This document shows, piece after piece, positions 56,588-64,000 of a stretch of DNA of 64,000 nucleotides. The notes under the pieces were generated by a model. That model saw only the letters and a program-made list of their open reading frames with translations, ran no database searches and was not told the origin of the DNA. How positions within the stretch are numbered: position 1 is the stretch's first letter; each line of letters starts with the position of its first letter. The stretch is from Phycisphaerae bacterium (lineage in GTDB: Bacteria; Planctomycetota; Phycisphaerae; Phycisphaerales; SM1A02): the NCBI GenBank assembly GCA_016795065.1, contig JAEUIU010000011.1:1-64000 (forward strand), written 5' to 3'. A program made the position numbers and the translations under genes.

Positions 56588-59500
56588 TCAGCTCCACGCT
56601 CCGAGCATGATGGCAAGATCGATCGCGTCAACGTTTCCGTCACCGTTGATGTCGCCTGGGCAGCAGACGCTGGTGCAGGCCGCGCCCCAGCCTCCGAGGA
56701 GGAGGGCCAGGTCAAGCGAATTGACCTCACCATCACCGGTGAGGTCCGCCGGGTTGGTGCTGCCGGCGACGATGCTGACGGTGATGGAAGTCGGGCCATA
56801 GGTGACCTGCACCGCGCCGTTCGGCAGTGTCTCGCTGGTCACGCAGTTGAAAATGCCTCCGACGGAGCTTGCGGTCAGGATGGTGAAGGACTGTCCGACG
56901 GTCGGCGTGAAGCCATCGACGAAGCTGACGAAAAGCTTCCCTGCAACATTGGCGCTGCCGGTGATCGCTAGCCGGTCGTTGCCGCCGACCGCGAGATCGA
57001 CGGCGAGAATTCCCTCCGTGCCTTGGGTGTAGGTGCCGGTGATGTCAAGCGTGCCGACGAGGCTCTCGTCGTCGGGGCCAGGACGGACGACGGCCCCGGT
57101 GTTGCTGGTGGATCCGGTCAGGACGCCGTCGCCGATGACCTCGCCGCCGGTGAAGGCAAAGGCGGGAGTTCCTGTGGCACTGATGGTGCCCTCGGCGATC
57201 GTTCTGCCATCAGATTGAGCGAACTGGCCTGCGCGAGAGATGGTCCGGCCACTGCGTGCGATGATCGTCCCCTGATTGTCGAATGCGGCGGGTTGGAAGG
57301 AGATGTTTCCGCCGAGGGCCTCGACGGTGCCGGTTACGCCGTTGACGAATCCGATGCTGTCCGTGGCGTCGATGTTCATGCCGCCGCTGGCGTCCGCCAG
57401 GATCAGGCCGTTGTTCGTCAGGCGCATCTGGTTGGCGCCGAGCTGCATTGAGCCGCGAACGGTGAAGTCCGGGGCGATGATGAGCATGTGGGTCGGGCCG
57501 AGGCCGTAGAAGCGATTGGCTGTCGTGTTCGAGCCGACGACCGATCCGCCGCCGGTCAGGGTCAGCGGCGATGTGTTGATGATCAGGTCCGTCGTGCCGC
57601 CAGCAGAGGCGATGTTGATGCGGCCCTCGATGGTGGGGCTCCCGAAAAGACGGGTGGTCGTCCCGTTGGGTGTCGAATAGGGTCCCTGCACCGTGATGTT
57701 GTTGAGCCACGCCTCTCCGACGGTACGGACGAACCCTGGCCCGTCCCCGTCGGCGTCGCGGAGCGTTCCGCCGATGAGGGTCGATGAGTTGACATCGACC
57801 GCCGCGCCCGGGCCGGCCTCGATCAGGCCGTCGGTGTTGTCGATGGTTGTGTTGAGAACGGTGAGCTTCGCGCCTGCCGTCGAACGCATGGTGCCGGAGT
57901 TGAAGTTGGTGCCAACCCCGTCTGCCAAGTCGACGTTGATGCCGCCGGAAAGGTCCGCCTGGATCAGGCCCTGGTTGTCCAGGCGCATCTGGTTCGCGCC
58001 GAGCTGCATCGAGCCACGGATGGTGAAGTCAGGAGCGACGACGAGGGTGTGGGTCGGGCCGAGGCCGTAGAAGCGGTTGGCTGTCGTGTTCGAGCCGGCG
58101 ACCGATCCGCCGCCGGTCAGGGTCAGCGGCGATGTGTTGATGATCAGATCCGTCGTGCCACCAGCAGAGGCCATGTCGATGCGGCCCTCGACGGTGGGGC
58201 TCCCGAAGAGACGGGTGGTCGTCCCGTTGATCGCTAGATAGGGTCCCTGCACGGTGATGTTATTGAGCCACGCCTCTCCGACGGTGCGGACGAACCCCGT
58301 CCCGTCCCCGTCGGCGTCGCGGAGCGTTCCCCCGATAAGAGTCGATGAGTTGACATCGACCGCCGAGCCCGGGCCGGCCTCGATCACGCCGTCGGTGTTG
58401 TCAATCGTGCTGCCGATGAGGCTGAGCTTCGCGCCTGCCGTCGAACGCATGGTGCCGGAGTTGAAGTTGATGCCAGCCCCGTCGGCCAGATCGACGTTGA
58501 GGCCGCCGGAGAGGTCCGCCTGGATCAGGCCCTGGTTGTCCAGGCGCATCTGGTTCGCGCCGAGCTGCATCGAGCCGCGGATGGTGAAGTCGGGAGCGAC
58601 GACGAGGGTGTGGGTCGGGCCGAGGCCGTAGAAGCGGTTGGCTGTCGTGTTCGAGCCGGCGACCGATCCGCCGCCGGTCAGGGTCAGCGGCGATGTGTTG
58701 ATGATCAGGTCCGTCGTGCCGCCAGCAGAGGCGAGGTCGATGCGGCCCTCGATGGTGGGGCTCCCGAAGAGACGGGTAGTCGTCCCGTTGATCGCCAGAT
58801 AGGGTCCCTGCACGGTGATGTTGTTGAGCCACGCCTCTCCGACGGTACGGACGAACCCCGTCCCGTCCCCGTCGGCGTCGCGGAGCGTTCCGCCGATAAG
58901 AGTCGATGAGTTGACATCGACCGCCGATCCCGGTCCGGCCTCGATCAGGCCACCGGCGTTCTCGAGGGTTGTGTTGAAAACGGTGAGCTTCGCGCCTGCC
59001 GTCGAACGCATGGTGCCGGAGTTGAAGTTGATGCCGGCCCCGTCCGTCAGGTCCACGCTGATGCCGCCGGGAAGGTCGGCCTCGACCAGGCCCTCATTGG
59101 TCAAGCGGAGTTGGTTCGCGCCCAGTTGCATCGATCCGGCGATGGTGTGGGTTCCGCTGTTGGTGAGGCGCACCGCGGGGCCAACGCCATACAGGCGATT
59201 GGCAGTCGTGTTGGTTCCCGCGACAACACCTTCGCCCGTGAAAAGCGTGTTGGTCTCAACGCGAAAGTCGGTCGTGCCGCCGAACGAGCCGATCGTGAAC
59301 GTGCCTTCGTTGGCGAGAAGGCCTCCGGTCAGATAGAAGCTGTGGCCGTTGGGAATGGTGACCCCGTCGCCTGCTCCGATCGTCAAGGTCGAGATCACCG
59401 GATTGATGCCGGTGGTCGTGATGCTCGCGCTGTTCCGGGAGTTGCCATCCACGATGACATCAAAGATGTTTGGCCCGCCGTTGTTCGGCACCCCGGTCGG

Positions 59501-59623
59501 CGACCAGTTTCCGGCAACGTTCCACGACCCGGTGGGGCCACCGATCCAGGTCGTCGTGATGGAACGGGCAAACGTGGTCGAGGACGCAAGAAGGACGATG
59601 CTGGCAGTGGTGATCGAACGCAT
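56588..59623 (-). CDS. Giant secreted repeat protein with dockerin-like tag
   Basis: This 1011-residue protein has a signal peptide ending near FARS, followed by ITTTWIGGPTGSWNVAGNWS, typical of autotransporter-like or G8-type planctomycete proteins. The middle consists of a 187-residue unit repeated: GSMQLGANQ occurs near residues 173, 360, 547 and 734. Units read SAVDVNSSTLIGGTLRDADG, GTTTRLFGSPTIEGRI and NTSPLTLTGGGSVAGSNTT, likely a beta-solenoid. The C terminus holds DLTGDGEVNSLDLALLLGGW and DINGDGNVDAIDLAIMLGAW. It is likely an exported structural or adhesive protein. No known catalytic motif is visible. Confidence 0.85.
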   Translation of the reverse strand: MRSITTASIVLLASSTTFARSITTTWIGGPTGSWNVAGNWSPTGVPNNGGPNIFDVIVDGNSRNSASITTTGINPVISTLTIGAGDGVTIPNGHSFYLTGGLLANEGTFTIGSFGGTTDFRVETNTLFTGEGVVAGTNTTANRLYGVGPAVRLTNSGTHTIAGSMQLGANQLRLTNEGLVEADLPGGISVDLTDGAGINFNSGTMRSTAGAKLTVFNTTLENAGGLIEAGPGSAVDVNSSTLIGGTLRDADGDGTGFVRTVGEAWLNNITVQGPYLAINGTTTRLFGSPTIEGRIDLASAGGTTDLIINTSPLTLTGGGSVAGSNTTANRFYGLGPTHTLVVAPDFTIRGSMQLGANQMRLDNQGLIQADLSGGLNVDLADGAGINFNSGTMRSTAGAKLSLIGSTIDNTDGVIEAGPGSAVDVNSSTLIGGTLRDADGDGTGFVRTVGEAWLNNITVQGPYLAINGTTTRLFGSPTVEGRIDMASAGGTTDLIINTSPLTLTGGGSVAGSNTTANRFYGLGPTHTLVVAPDFTIRGSMQLGANQMRLDNQGLIQADLSGGINVDLADGVGTNFNSGTMRSTAGAKLTVLNTTIDNTDGLIEAGPGAAVDVNSSTLIGGTLRDADGDGPGFVRTVGEAWLNNITVQGPYSTPNGTTTRLFGSPTIEGRINIASAGGTTDLIINTSPLTLTGGGSVVGSNTTANRFYGLGPTHMLIIAPDFTVRGSMQLGANQMRLTNNGLILADASGGMNIDATDSIGFVNGVTGTVEALGGNISFQPAAFDNQGTIIARSGRTISRAGQFAQSDGRTIAEGTISATGTPAFAFTGGEVIGDGVLTGSTSNTGAVVRPGPDDESLVGTLDITGTYTQGTEGILAVDLAVGGNDRLAITGSANVAGKLFVSFVDGFTPTVGQSFTILTASSVGGIFNCVTSETLPNGAVQVTYGPTSITVSIVAGSTNPADLTGDGEVNSLDLALLLGGWGAACTSVCCPGDINGDGNVDAIDLAIMLGAWS
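57421..59103 (-). repeat. Three tandem 561-bp coding repeats
   Basis: The words GGCGCATCTGG at 57421, 57982 and 58543 are exactly 561 bp apart, and the related 59104 position starts a diverged fourth unit. Units 57421-57981, 57982-58542 and 58543-59103 are nearly identical at the DNA level over long stretches, and 561 is a multiple of 3 so each encodes 187 residues. This points to recent duplication or gene conversion inside the secreted repeat protein gene. Confidence 0.9.
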
Positions 59624-59760
59624 GGCGAAGCCGCTCCATTGGATTGGGACGATGGGCGCGCGGCGCCGCTGGCATCATTCCCCGCCCTTCGAATGGGAGC
59701 GGATCGCGAAGCTGGACGCGCCATGTCGGTGGATTGACCAGATCTTGGCGAACCGACCGG

Positions 59761-60417
59761 TTATGGCCCGTTTCGAAGCTCTGCCGCCACCGCGGTCAGG
59801 GCAGCGGCGATGCCTCGAGCGGTGGTGAGGCGATCCATGGACGCCCGGCCTCGCCCTCCGAGAGCCACCTGCTCAGGTAGCTGAGGAACATGGATGAAGC
59901 CTGCCCGGAGCGAAGGCTGCTCGGTCGCCGCGTAATGGAGGACGGTGTACATCACCTCGTTGCAGAGGAAGGTCCCAGCCGAAAGGGACAGCTCAGCCGG
60001 GATACCCAACGCGGTGATCGCAGTGGCCATCTCCCGAACCGGGAGCGTGGTGAGGTAAGCCGTCGGTCCGCCCGCGACGACGGGCTGGTCAACGACCTGC
60101 TGTCCCGAGTTGTCGGCGATGCGGTAGTCCCGAAGATTCACCGCCACCCGTTCGAGGGTGATGCCAGTGGCCGTGGCCGATTCGCCTAAACAGACGACGG
60201 CGTCGGGAGCCTCCCGCCTGACCCTCTCGAGCAGTCGCAGGCCCGCTGCGCCCCCTGCTACCGGAAGCAAGTCAACCGAAATCTCCAACTCGGGTATACG
60301 CCTCTCAGGAATTTGCCAACCTGCAAGCAACTGCACAGCCTGTTCTGACGGATTGACATGGCTGCCGCCAAAGGGCTCGAACGCTGTGATGAGGACCTTC
60401 TTGGTGGGCTGGCTCAT
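59761..60417 (-). CDS. pcp: Pyroglutamyl-peptidase I
   Basis: A 218-residue C15-family cysteine peptidase that removes N-terminal pyroglutamate. N-terminal VLITAFEPFGGSHVNPSEQ is the family signature. The catalytic Glu is in ITLERVAVNLRDYRIADN, the Cys in SLSAGTFLCNEVMYTVLHYA and the His in RAGFIHVPQLPEQVALG. ATG at 60417 is followed by the expected KKVLITAFEPFG. It is divergent from the Nudix/winged-helix gene with a 235-bp gap that holds no clear gene. It is probably cytoplasmic. Confidence 0.93.
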   Translation of the reverse strand: MSQPTKKVLITAFEPFGGSHVNPSEQAVQLLAGWQIPERRIPELEISVDLLPVAGGAAGLRLLERVRREAPDAVVCLGESATATGITLERVAVNLRDYRIADNSGQQVVDQPVVAGGPTAYLTTLPVREMATAITALGIPAELSLSAGTFLCNEVMYTVLHYAATEQPSLRAGFIHVPQLPEQVALGGRGRASMDRLTTARGIAAALTAVAAELRNGP

Positions 60418-60652
60418 AGGCAGGTCGTGGTCGGGGAGAAGATCGTGGCGGGGTTGTGTGTTGGGGCGTGACTGAAACGTGTGGGGGTCATCGGTTGCCC
60501 TGGATCGGGGCAGGCGAGGCCGGGATTCGGAGGTTGGGTGAAAGGGAGCCGTGGGGGCCGTTCGGTCTGTCCATCCTCACTCTTTCGACCAAGGTCCGTG
60601 CACGCCCTGCTGAAGGGTATCGACGGACGGACCTCGTTCCCACGGGAGTCAC

Positions 60653-61657
60653 ATGCACATCATGGCGGCGGTTTCAGTCATTCCGGTGGCGTTTCGCCTC
60701 GTCGATGAACAACTTATGGTCTGGGTCCGACCCGCTCAAGCAAGCGGGGACCGCGAGCAGCTCGACCCGCATGCCGGGCTCTTCTCGACTGGAAGTGGCT
60801 CGAATGGGTCAGCCGGTGGCGGTGGCCGGCGGGGCGGTCAAGCCTACAGCCTGCCGCAAGTGGACATAGGCGACGACGAAAGCAACACCGACGCTCTTCA
60901 GCGGCTCATCGCCAAACTGCCTTTCGCCCACGATGTCGCACGCGTCAAGCACTGTGCGGTGTTCGCGGAGCCCGGTCGGGTGCCGGGGAGGCGCGAGATC
61001 GCCTTGATCTCTTGGGTACTGGTTCGTCCAGTTCCTCATCACGAAGCGGTGCCGGCGGCCGCTCATGCCTACAACCAGCAGCTTGGTGACGTTGGGGAGT
61101 CGGGCGCGGCCATCGAGGCTGCGGTCGCCGTCGCAAGGCACTCTGCCGCTCTCGGCACCGCTGTCGAGTGGACTGGCAGTCAGCCATCCCCGACCCAAGG
61201 GACAGATCGTTCGGTCGAACGGGCTGGCTGGTATCCGGTCGACGAATTGCCGGCTCTGACGCATGACCATGCCCAGATCGTGGCTGCCGCTGATCGAAGC
61301 CTGAGTGCCGAAGTGCTTCACGACGCGGTCACAAGGCGGGTTCTGCCGCGGCACCTTCTCCGGAGTGCAGTCGACGACCTAGTGCTTCACGAGGGGCAGT
61401 CCCATCACTCGCCCGCCATTTTCGGGCTGTTGCCTGACCCCTTCCCGCTTTCGGCCATTCGCCGCTTCTACGAGCGACTTCTCGGAACCGAGATCGACCG
61501 GGGGAACTTCCGCCGCAAATTGGTTGAGCTTCGTCCCACAGGGATGCTGAAGGAATTGCCGATCTTCCAACGCGGCGTCCGGCATCGGGCGGCTCAGCTC
61601 TTCACCTTTGACGCTCGGGCGTGGGAAAGGTGGGCAGCGACCGACGAGTCGGCGTAG
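60653..61657 (+). CDS. NrtR-like regulator with degenerate Nudix domain and winged helix
   Basis: This 334-residue protein begins with a Nudix-like beta strand (SVIPVAFRLVDEQLMVWVRP). The segment LPQVDIGDDESNTDALQRLI sits where the Nudix box should be, but the catalytic REUXEE is absent (it reads RLIAKL), so hydrolase activity is unlikely. GRREIALISWVLVRP continues the domain, interrupted by low-complexity loops. The C-terminal ~80 residues (PDPFPLSAIRRFYERLLGTE, IDRGNFRRKLVELRPTGMLK) match the winged-helix DNA-binding domain of NrtR regulators of NAD metabolism. ATG at 60653 follows GGGAG. A DUF6642 gene starts 17 bp downstream. Confidence 0.75.
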   Translation: MHIMAAVSVIPVAFRLVDEQLMVWVRPAQASGDREQLDPHAGLFSTGSGSNGSAGGGGRRGGQAYSLPQVDIGDDESNTDALQRLIAKLPFAHDVARVKHCAVFAEPGRVPGRREIALISWVLVRPVPHHEAVPAAAHAYNQQLGDVGESGAAIEAAVAVARHSAALGTAVEWTGSQPSPTQGTDRSVERAGWYPVDELPALTHDHAQIVAAADRSLSAEVLHDAVTRRVLPRHLLRSAVDDLVLHEGQSHHSPAIFGLLPDPFPLSAIRRFYERLLGTEIDRGNFRRKLVELRPTGMLKELPIFQRGVRHRAAQLFTFDARAWERWAATDESA

Positions 61658-61674
61658 GCTTGGCCGATCCCCCG

Positions 61675-62295
61675 ATGCGCGAAAGTCACTACACCCTCCC
61701 GCAGGCCAGAGTCCGCGGCGTCTTCTGTCTCGAAACCGATTGGACCGACATCACGCGAGCCCCGACGGTCGAGCCCCTGCTCGATCTCCTCAGCCGCTCG
61801 CCGATTCGCATTCCCTATATCCATCGCAACGTCGTCACCCGCGACGCGCTGATTCACTATCTGCACAAGTGGACGCAGCGCAAGCACGACGACTTTCCGA
61901 TCCTCTACATCGGCTTCCACGGTGTTGAAGGCGAAGTGCAGTTCGGCGATCTGCGGCGCCGAACGAGCCATATGACGATCGGTGAACTCGAGGACCATCT
62001 CGAGGACCGATGCCAGGGGCGTGTGATTCACTTCTCGAGTTGCCGCACGCTGATCCTCCACGATCGACGCATCCAAGAGTTTCTCAGTCGAACGAAGGCG
62101 ATCGCGGTGAGCGGCTATGGTCGTGACATCGATTGGATTCGCTCGGCGGTGTTGGACATGGCCCTTCTCGCGGCGATGCAGCAGAACGCATTCACCGCAG
62201 GTGGACTTCGGGCTGTCCGGAGCCGGATGTTGCGGCGCTATCGCCCGGAGCTGAAGTCACTCCAGTTCAAGATGGTGGTGCGGAAGGGGCGGTAA
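61675..62295 (+). CDS. DUF6642 family protein, caspase/CHAT-like
   Basis: A 206-residue protein recognisable as the DUF6642 family by RVRGVFCLETDWTD, VEPLLDLLSRSPIRIPYIHR, LHKWTQRKHDDFPILYIGFH and VSGYGRDIDWIRSAVLDMAL. A candidate His-Cys dyad is present in order: His in YIGFHGVEG near 81 and Cys in VIHFSSCRTLIL near 123, spaced as in caspase-like (CHAT, clan CD) peptidases. Protease activity is inferred, not proven. No signal peptide is seen. The regulator upstream ends 17 bp earlier, suggesting a two-gene operon. ATG at 61675; an upstream GTG at 61621 is possible. Confidence 0.72.
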   Translation: MRESHYTLPQARVRGVFCLETDWTDITRAPTVEPLLDLLSRSPIRIPYIHRNVVTRDALIHYLHKWTQRKHDDFPILYIGFHGVEGEVQFGDLRRRTSHMTIGELEDHLEDRCQGRVIHFSSCRTLILHDRRIQEFLSRTKAIAVSGYGRDIDWIRSAVLDMALLAAMQQNAFTAGGLRAVRSRMLRRYRPELKSLQFKMVVRKGR

Positions 62296-62479
62296 CAAAA
62301 AGCCTTCGGTTCGGGACATATGTGATTCGATCTGGCGCGTGCATTGATTGACCTATGGATTGCGACTCGACCCGCATGGCCATTGATTTCCATAGGCGAT
62401 CCGGCAGTCGATTGTCGGAACAGAATTCGATTATCTCTAGCTGCTTGATCCGGCCGCTCCGGCCTGTTGCAATCGCAGC

Positions 62480-64000
62480 ATGGCAGCGAAACACGGATCG
62501 GCGGCAAGGCCTCATCGGGTCCTTTCCTTGTGCATTGTCGTGGGGGCTTTCGCGGGCAGCGCGCAGGCGGCCGATGTTCGATTGCAAGAGTGGTGCCTGG
62601 GAACGCCAATCGGCAAACGAGCGTTGGAGATCCTGGCTGAGCCAGGCGCGGTGCTCTCGGACACGCAACTCGTCGTGATCAGCGGGGAAGCGAGCGACGC
62701 CGGAACAGTGCGAGCGGTGGTCTCGCTCAACGGAGCCTCTTGCGGTTCGAATGGGCTGCTCCTCCTTCGGGATGGACCGGCAGTCCTCCTTCCCGAGCCA
62801 GCCACGGAGACGTCCGTCGCGGTGATGCCGCTTCCAGGCGCTGGAGAGCCTGAATCGGCATCTGTCATGCTGGCCACCCACTTCACCGCGAGGGCGGGAT
62901 TCGACATCGACGTGAACAATGATGGAACGCCCGACGCTTGGCCGCGCGGCGCTCAGGTGACAGACTGCGTTTCCTGGATGGTCCAGCCCACCGATCGCGA
63001 GTACGCAACACCGTTCGAAGGCACTGCAATTGGCATCATCGGCACTGCCCCGGCTTGCCTTTTCGCCTCGCACGCCTGCGACGGCACGTTCCTCGGCTTT
63101 GGTGGCGGTGAGGTCGAAGCGCTTGAAGAAGACGGCCCTTTCGTCTGGGCCACCACCTTTGGCTTTGGAGCCAACGGCGTACCCGCGCTCTTCCCGGGGC
63201 AGGCCTTGAACCTCGGTCGGTCGAACACGGCTCTCGATCGCGACGGGGATGAGGTCGCAGATTGCGACGACAACTGTGTCGACATCGCGAATCCCAGCCA
63301 GGCCGACGCTGATGGCGATGGCCTCGGCGAGTCCGCAGGGGACGAGGGCAGTCCCTACACCGCGCTGACGGTGAATTTGCGTCCGATGGCCATGCGCATT
63401 CGCTACGGCGATTGTCGCATGCTCCTTGTGGGCGACTCGACGGCGGTGGACTACTCCGATCGCGATCGGCTCGCGATGGTGCGTCACTGGAAACCGGCCA
63501 CCTGGAAGGGCTTTGTCGGTGCGTCCGTTCATGCGTTCGGGGCGTTGGGGGGCCTGATCGACAGCGGGACGGATCTCTATGGGAACTGCTACGGCGGCCG
63601 GGCAGGTAACTTCTCGGGAGTCGGGGCAACCATCGGCTACGGCAACGAGCTCTATCACGCACCGTTGGGATTCACCGAGAACCCGTTCGGCGGAAACTGG
63701 GCCCAGTGGTCGATCCCGTCGGGCACGTCGCTCTTGGACAAGTTCGCGTTCGTGTGGACCGTCGGCTACTTCGGTGGCGGTTCATACGCATACGGCGGCT
63801 ATGGGAGCGGGGACTGGCGCAAGGACAAGCCGGTGATCGCCGAGATGATTCTGCATCACGGCGCGACGCCGCTTGCTGGTCCATGGCAGCTCAAGCTGTG
63901 GGAGAACATCCCTCAGGGGGGCGCCTGGTACTCCGCGAGCGCCAACTCGGCGGGCGTGCCTGAAAGCACCGAGCTGGTTCGCTTCACATTTGGTGCCGCG
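62480..64000 (+). CDS. Secreted SGNH-hydrolase-like protein with TSP3-like repeat (3' end beyond window)
   Basis: From ATG 62480 the frame is open to the window edge (507 codons). A signal peptide (HRVLSLCIVVGAFAGSAQA) is followed by a beta-rich N-terminal domain. Near 253-280 is a thrombospondin type-3-like calcium motif, DRDGDEVADCDDNCVDIANP and DADGDGLGESAGDEG. MLLVGDSTAVDYSDRDR and ASVHAFGALGGLIDSGTDLY then look like the start of an SGNH/GDSL esterase-like domain with the nucleophile Ser in GDS, as in planctomycete carbohydrate esterases. The frame is undisturbed, and the remainder of the gene lies beyond the window. Enzymatic function is inferred from GDS only. Confidence 0.68.
   Translation, partial: MAAKHGSAARPHRVLSLCIVVGAFAGSAQAADVRLQEWCLGTPIGKRALEILAEPGAVLSDTQLVVISGEASDAGTVRAVVSLNGASCGSNGLLLLRDGPAVLLPEPATETSVAVMPLPGAGEPESASVMLATHFTARAGFDIDVNNDGTPDAWPRGAQVTDCVSWMVQPTDREYATPFEGTAIGIIGTAPACLFASHACDGTFLGFGGGEVEALEEDGPFVWATTFGFGANGVPALFPGQALNLGRSNTALDRDGDEVADCDDNCVDIANPSQADADGDGLGESAGDEGSPYTALTVNLRPMAMRIRYGDCRMLLVGDSTAVDYSDRDRLAMVRHWKPATWKGFVGASVHAFGALGGLIDSGTDLYGNCYGGRAGNFSGVGATIGYGNELYHAPLGFTENPFGGNWAQWSIPSGTSLLDKFAFVWTVGYFGGGSYAYGGYGSGDWRKDKPVIAEMILHHGATPLAGPWQLKLWENIPQGGAWYSASANSAGVPESTELVRFTFGAA

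Noticed and set aside
57381..59110. Regularly spaced repeats as a CRISPR array
   Set aside because: The repeats are 561 bp, coding and contiguous, without short spacers.

Overview
The window is high-GC DNA (roughly two thirds G+C by eye) from a bacterium, almost certainly a Planctomycetota member of the Phycisphaerae type. Three large secreted proteins end in the planctomycete-style tag GDxNxDGxVxxxDLAxLLGxWG. The window also holds CHRD, DUF1080, DUF3500, sorbosone-dehydrogenase-like and TPR-bearing Ser/Thr kinase genes, and a flagellar block (flgF-flgG-flgA-flgH) of a motile member. No rRNA, tRNA, CRISPR array, prophage or intact insertion sequence was seen.

Layout. 0-4.3 kb: a partial metallo-beta-lactamase/beta-CASP-type gene, a rhamnose-mutarotase-family gene and a bifunctional fucokinase/GDP-fucose pyrophosphorylase, i.e. 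L-fucose activation. 4.8-13.3 kb: a Wsp-like chemosensory operon (MCP, CheW, CheW, CheA-REC, CheB) whose last gene is a REC-PP2C phosphatase rather than a diguanylate cyclase; no CheR is present and a FUN14-like membrane gene is inserted antisense. 13.3-18.4 kb: thioredoxin and an RND efflux pair. 18.4-29.4 kb: DUF1080 and sugar-dehydrogenase secreted proteins, Ser/Thr kinase with TPRs, MoxR ATPase, persulfide dioxygenase-rhodanese fusion, ECF sigma factor with a C-terminal Cys cluster, trpS, a DUF3500 protein and a small conserved protein, with a dispersed TTCACCGCAGAGG repeat. 29.4-36.5 kb: erythromycin-esterase-like protein with an inserted beta-sandwich, CHRD protein, pgl-zwf, XerD-type recombinase and a small Cys-rich protein. 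36.5-37.4 kb: no convincing gene. 37.4-41.1 kb: flagellar rod and ring genes. 41.1-46.7 kb: phosphoesterase, FG-GAP-like secreted protein, MESH1-type HD hydrolase, cmk, two enoyl-CoA hydratases. 46.7-56.6 kb: glycan assembly cluster (glycosyltransferases, two methyltransferases, acetyltransferase, an HldE-like fusion in reversed domain order) with many 4-bp start/stop overlaps. 56.6-59.6 kb: a giant secreted protein with 561-bp tandem repeats. 59.8-64 kb: pyroglutamyl peptidase, a two-gene unit of degenerate Nudix/winged-helix regulator plus a DUF6642 caspase-like protein, and a 3'-truncated secreted SGNH-like protein.

Functionally, the fucose-activation genes and the glycan cluster probably supply surface or flagellar glycosylation. 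The chemosensory operon probably feeds a phosphatase-controlled partner-switching circuit. The regulator/caspase-like pair at 60.6-62.3 kb is the best candidate for an undescribed system. All calls were made by reading the sequence and translations; no database search was possible.
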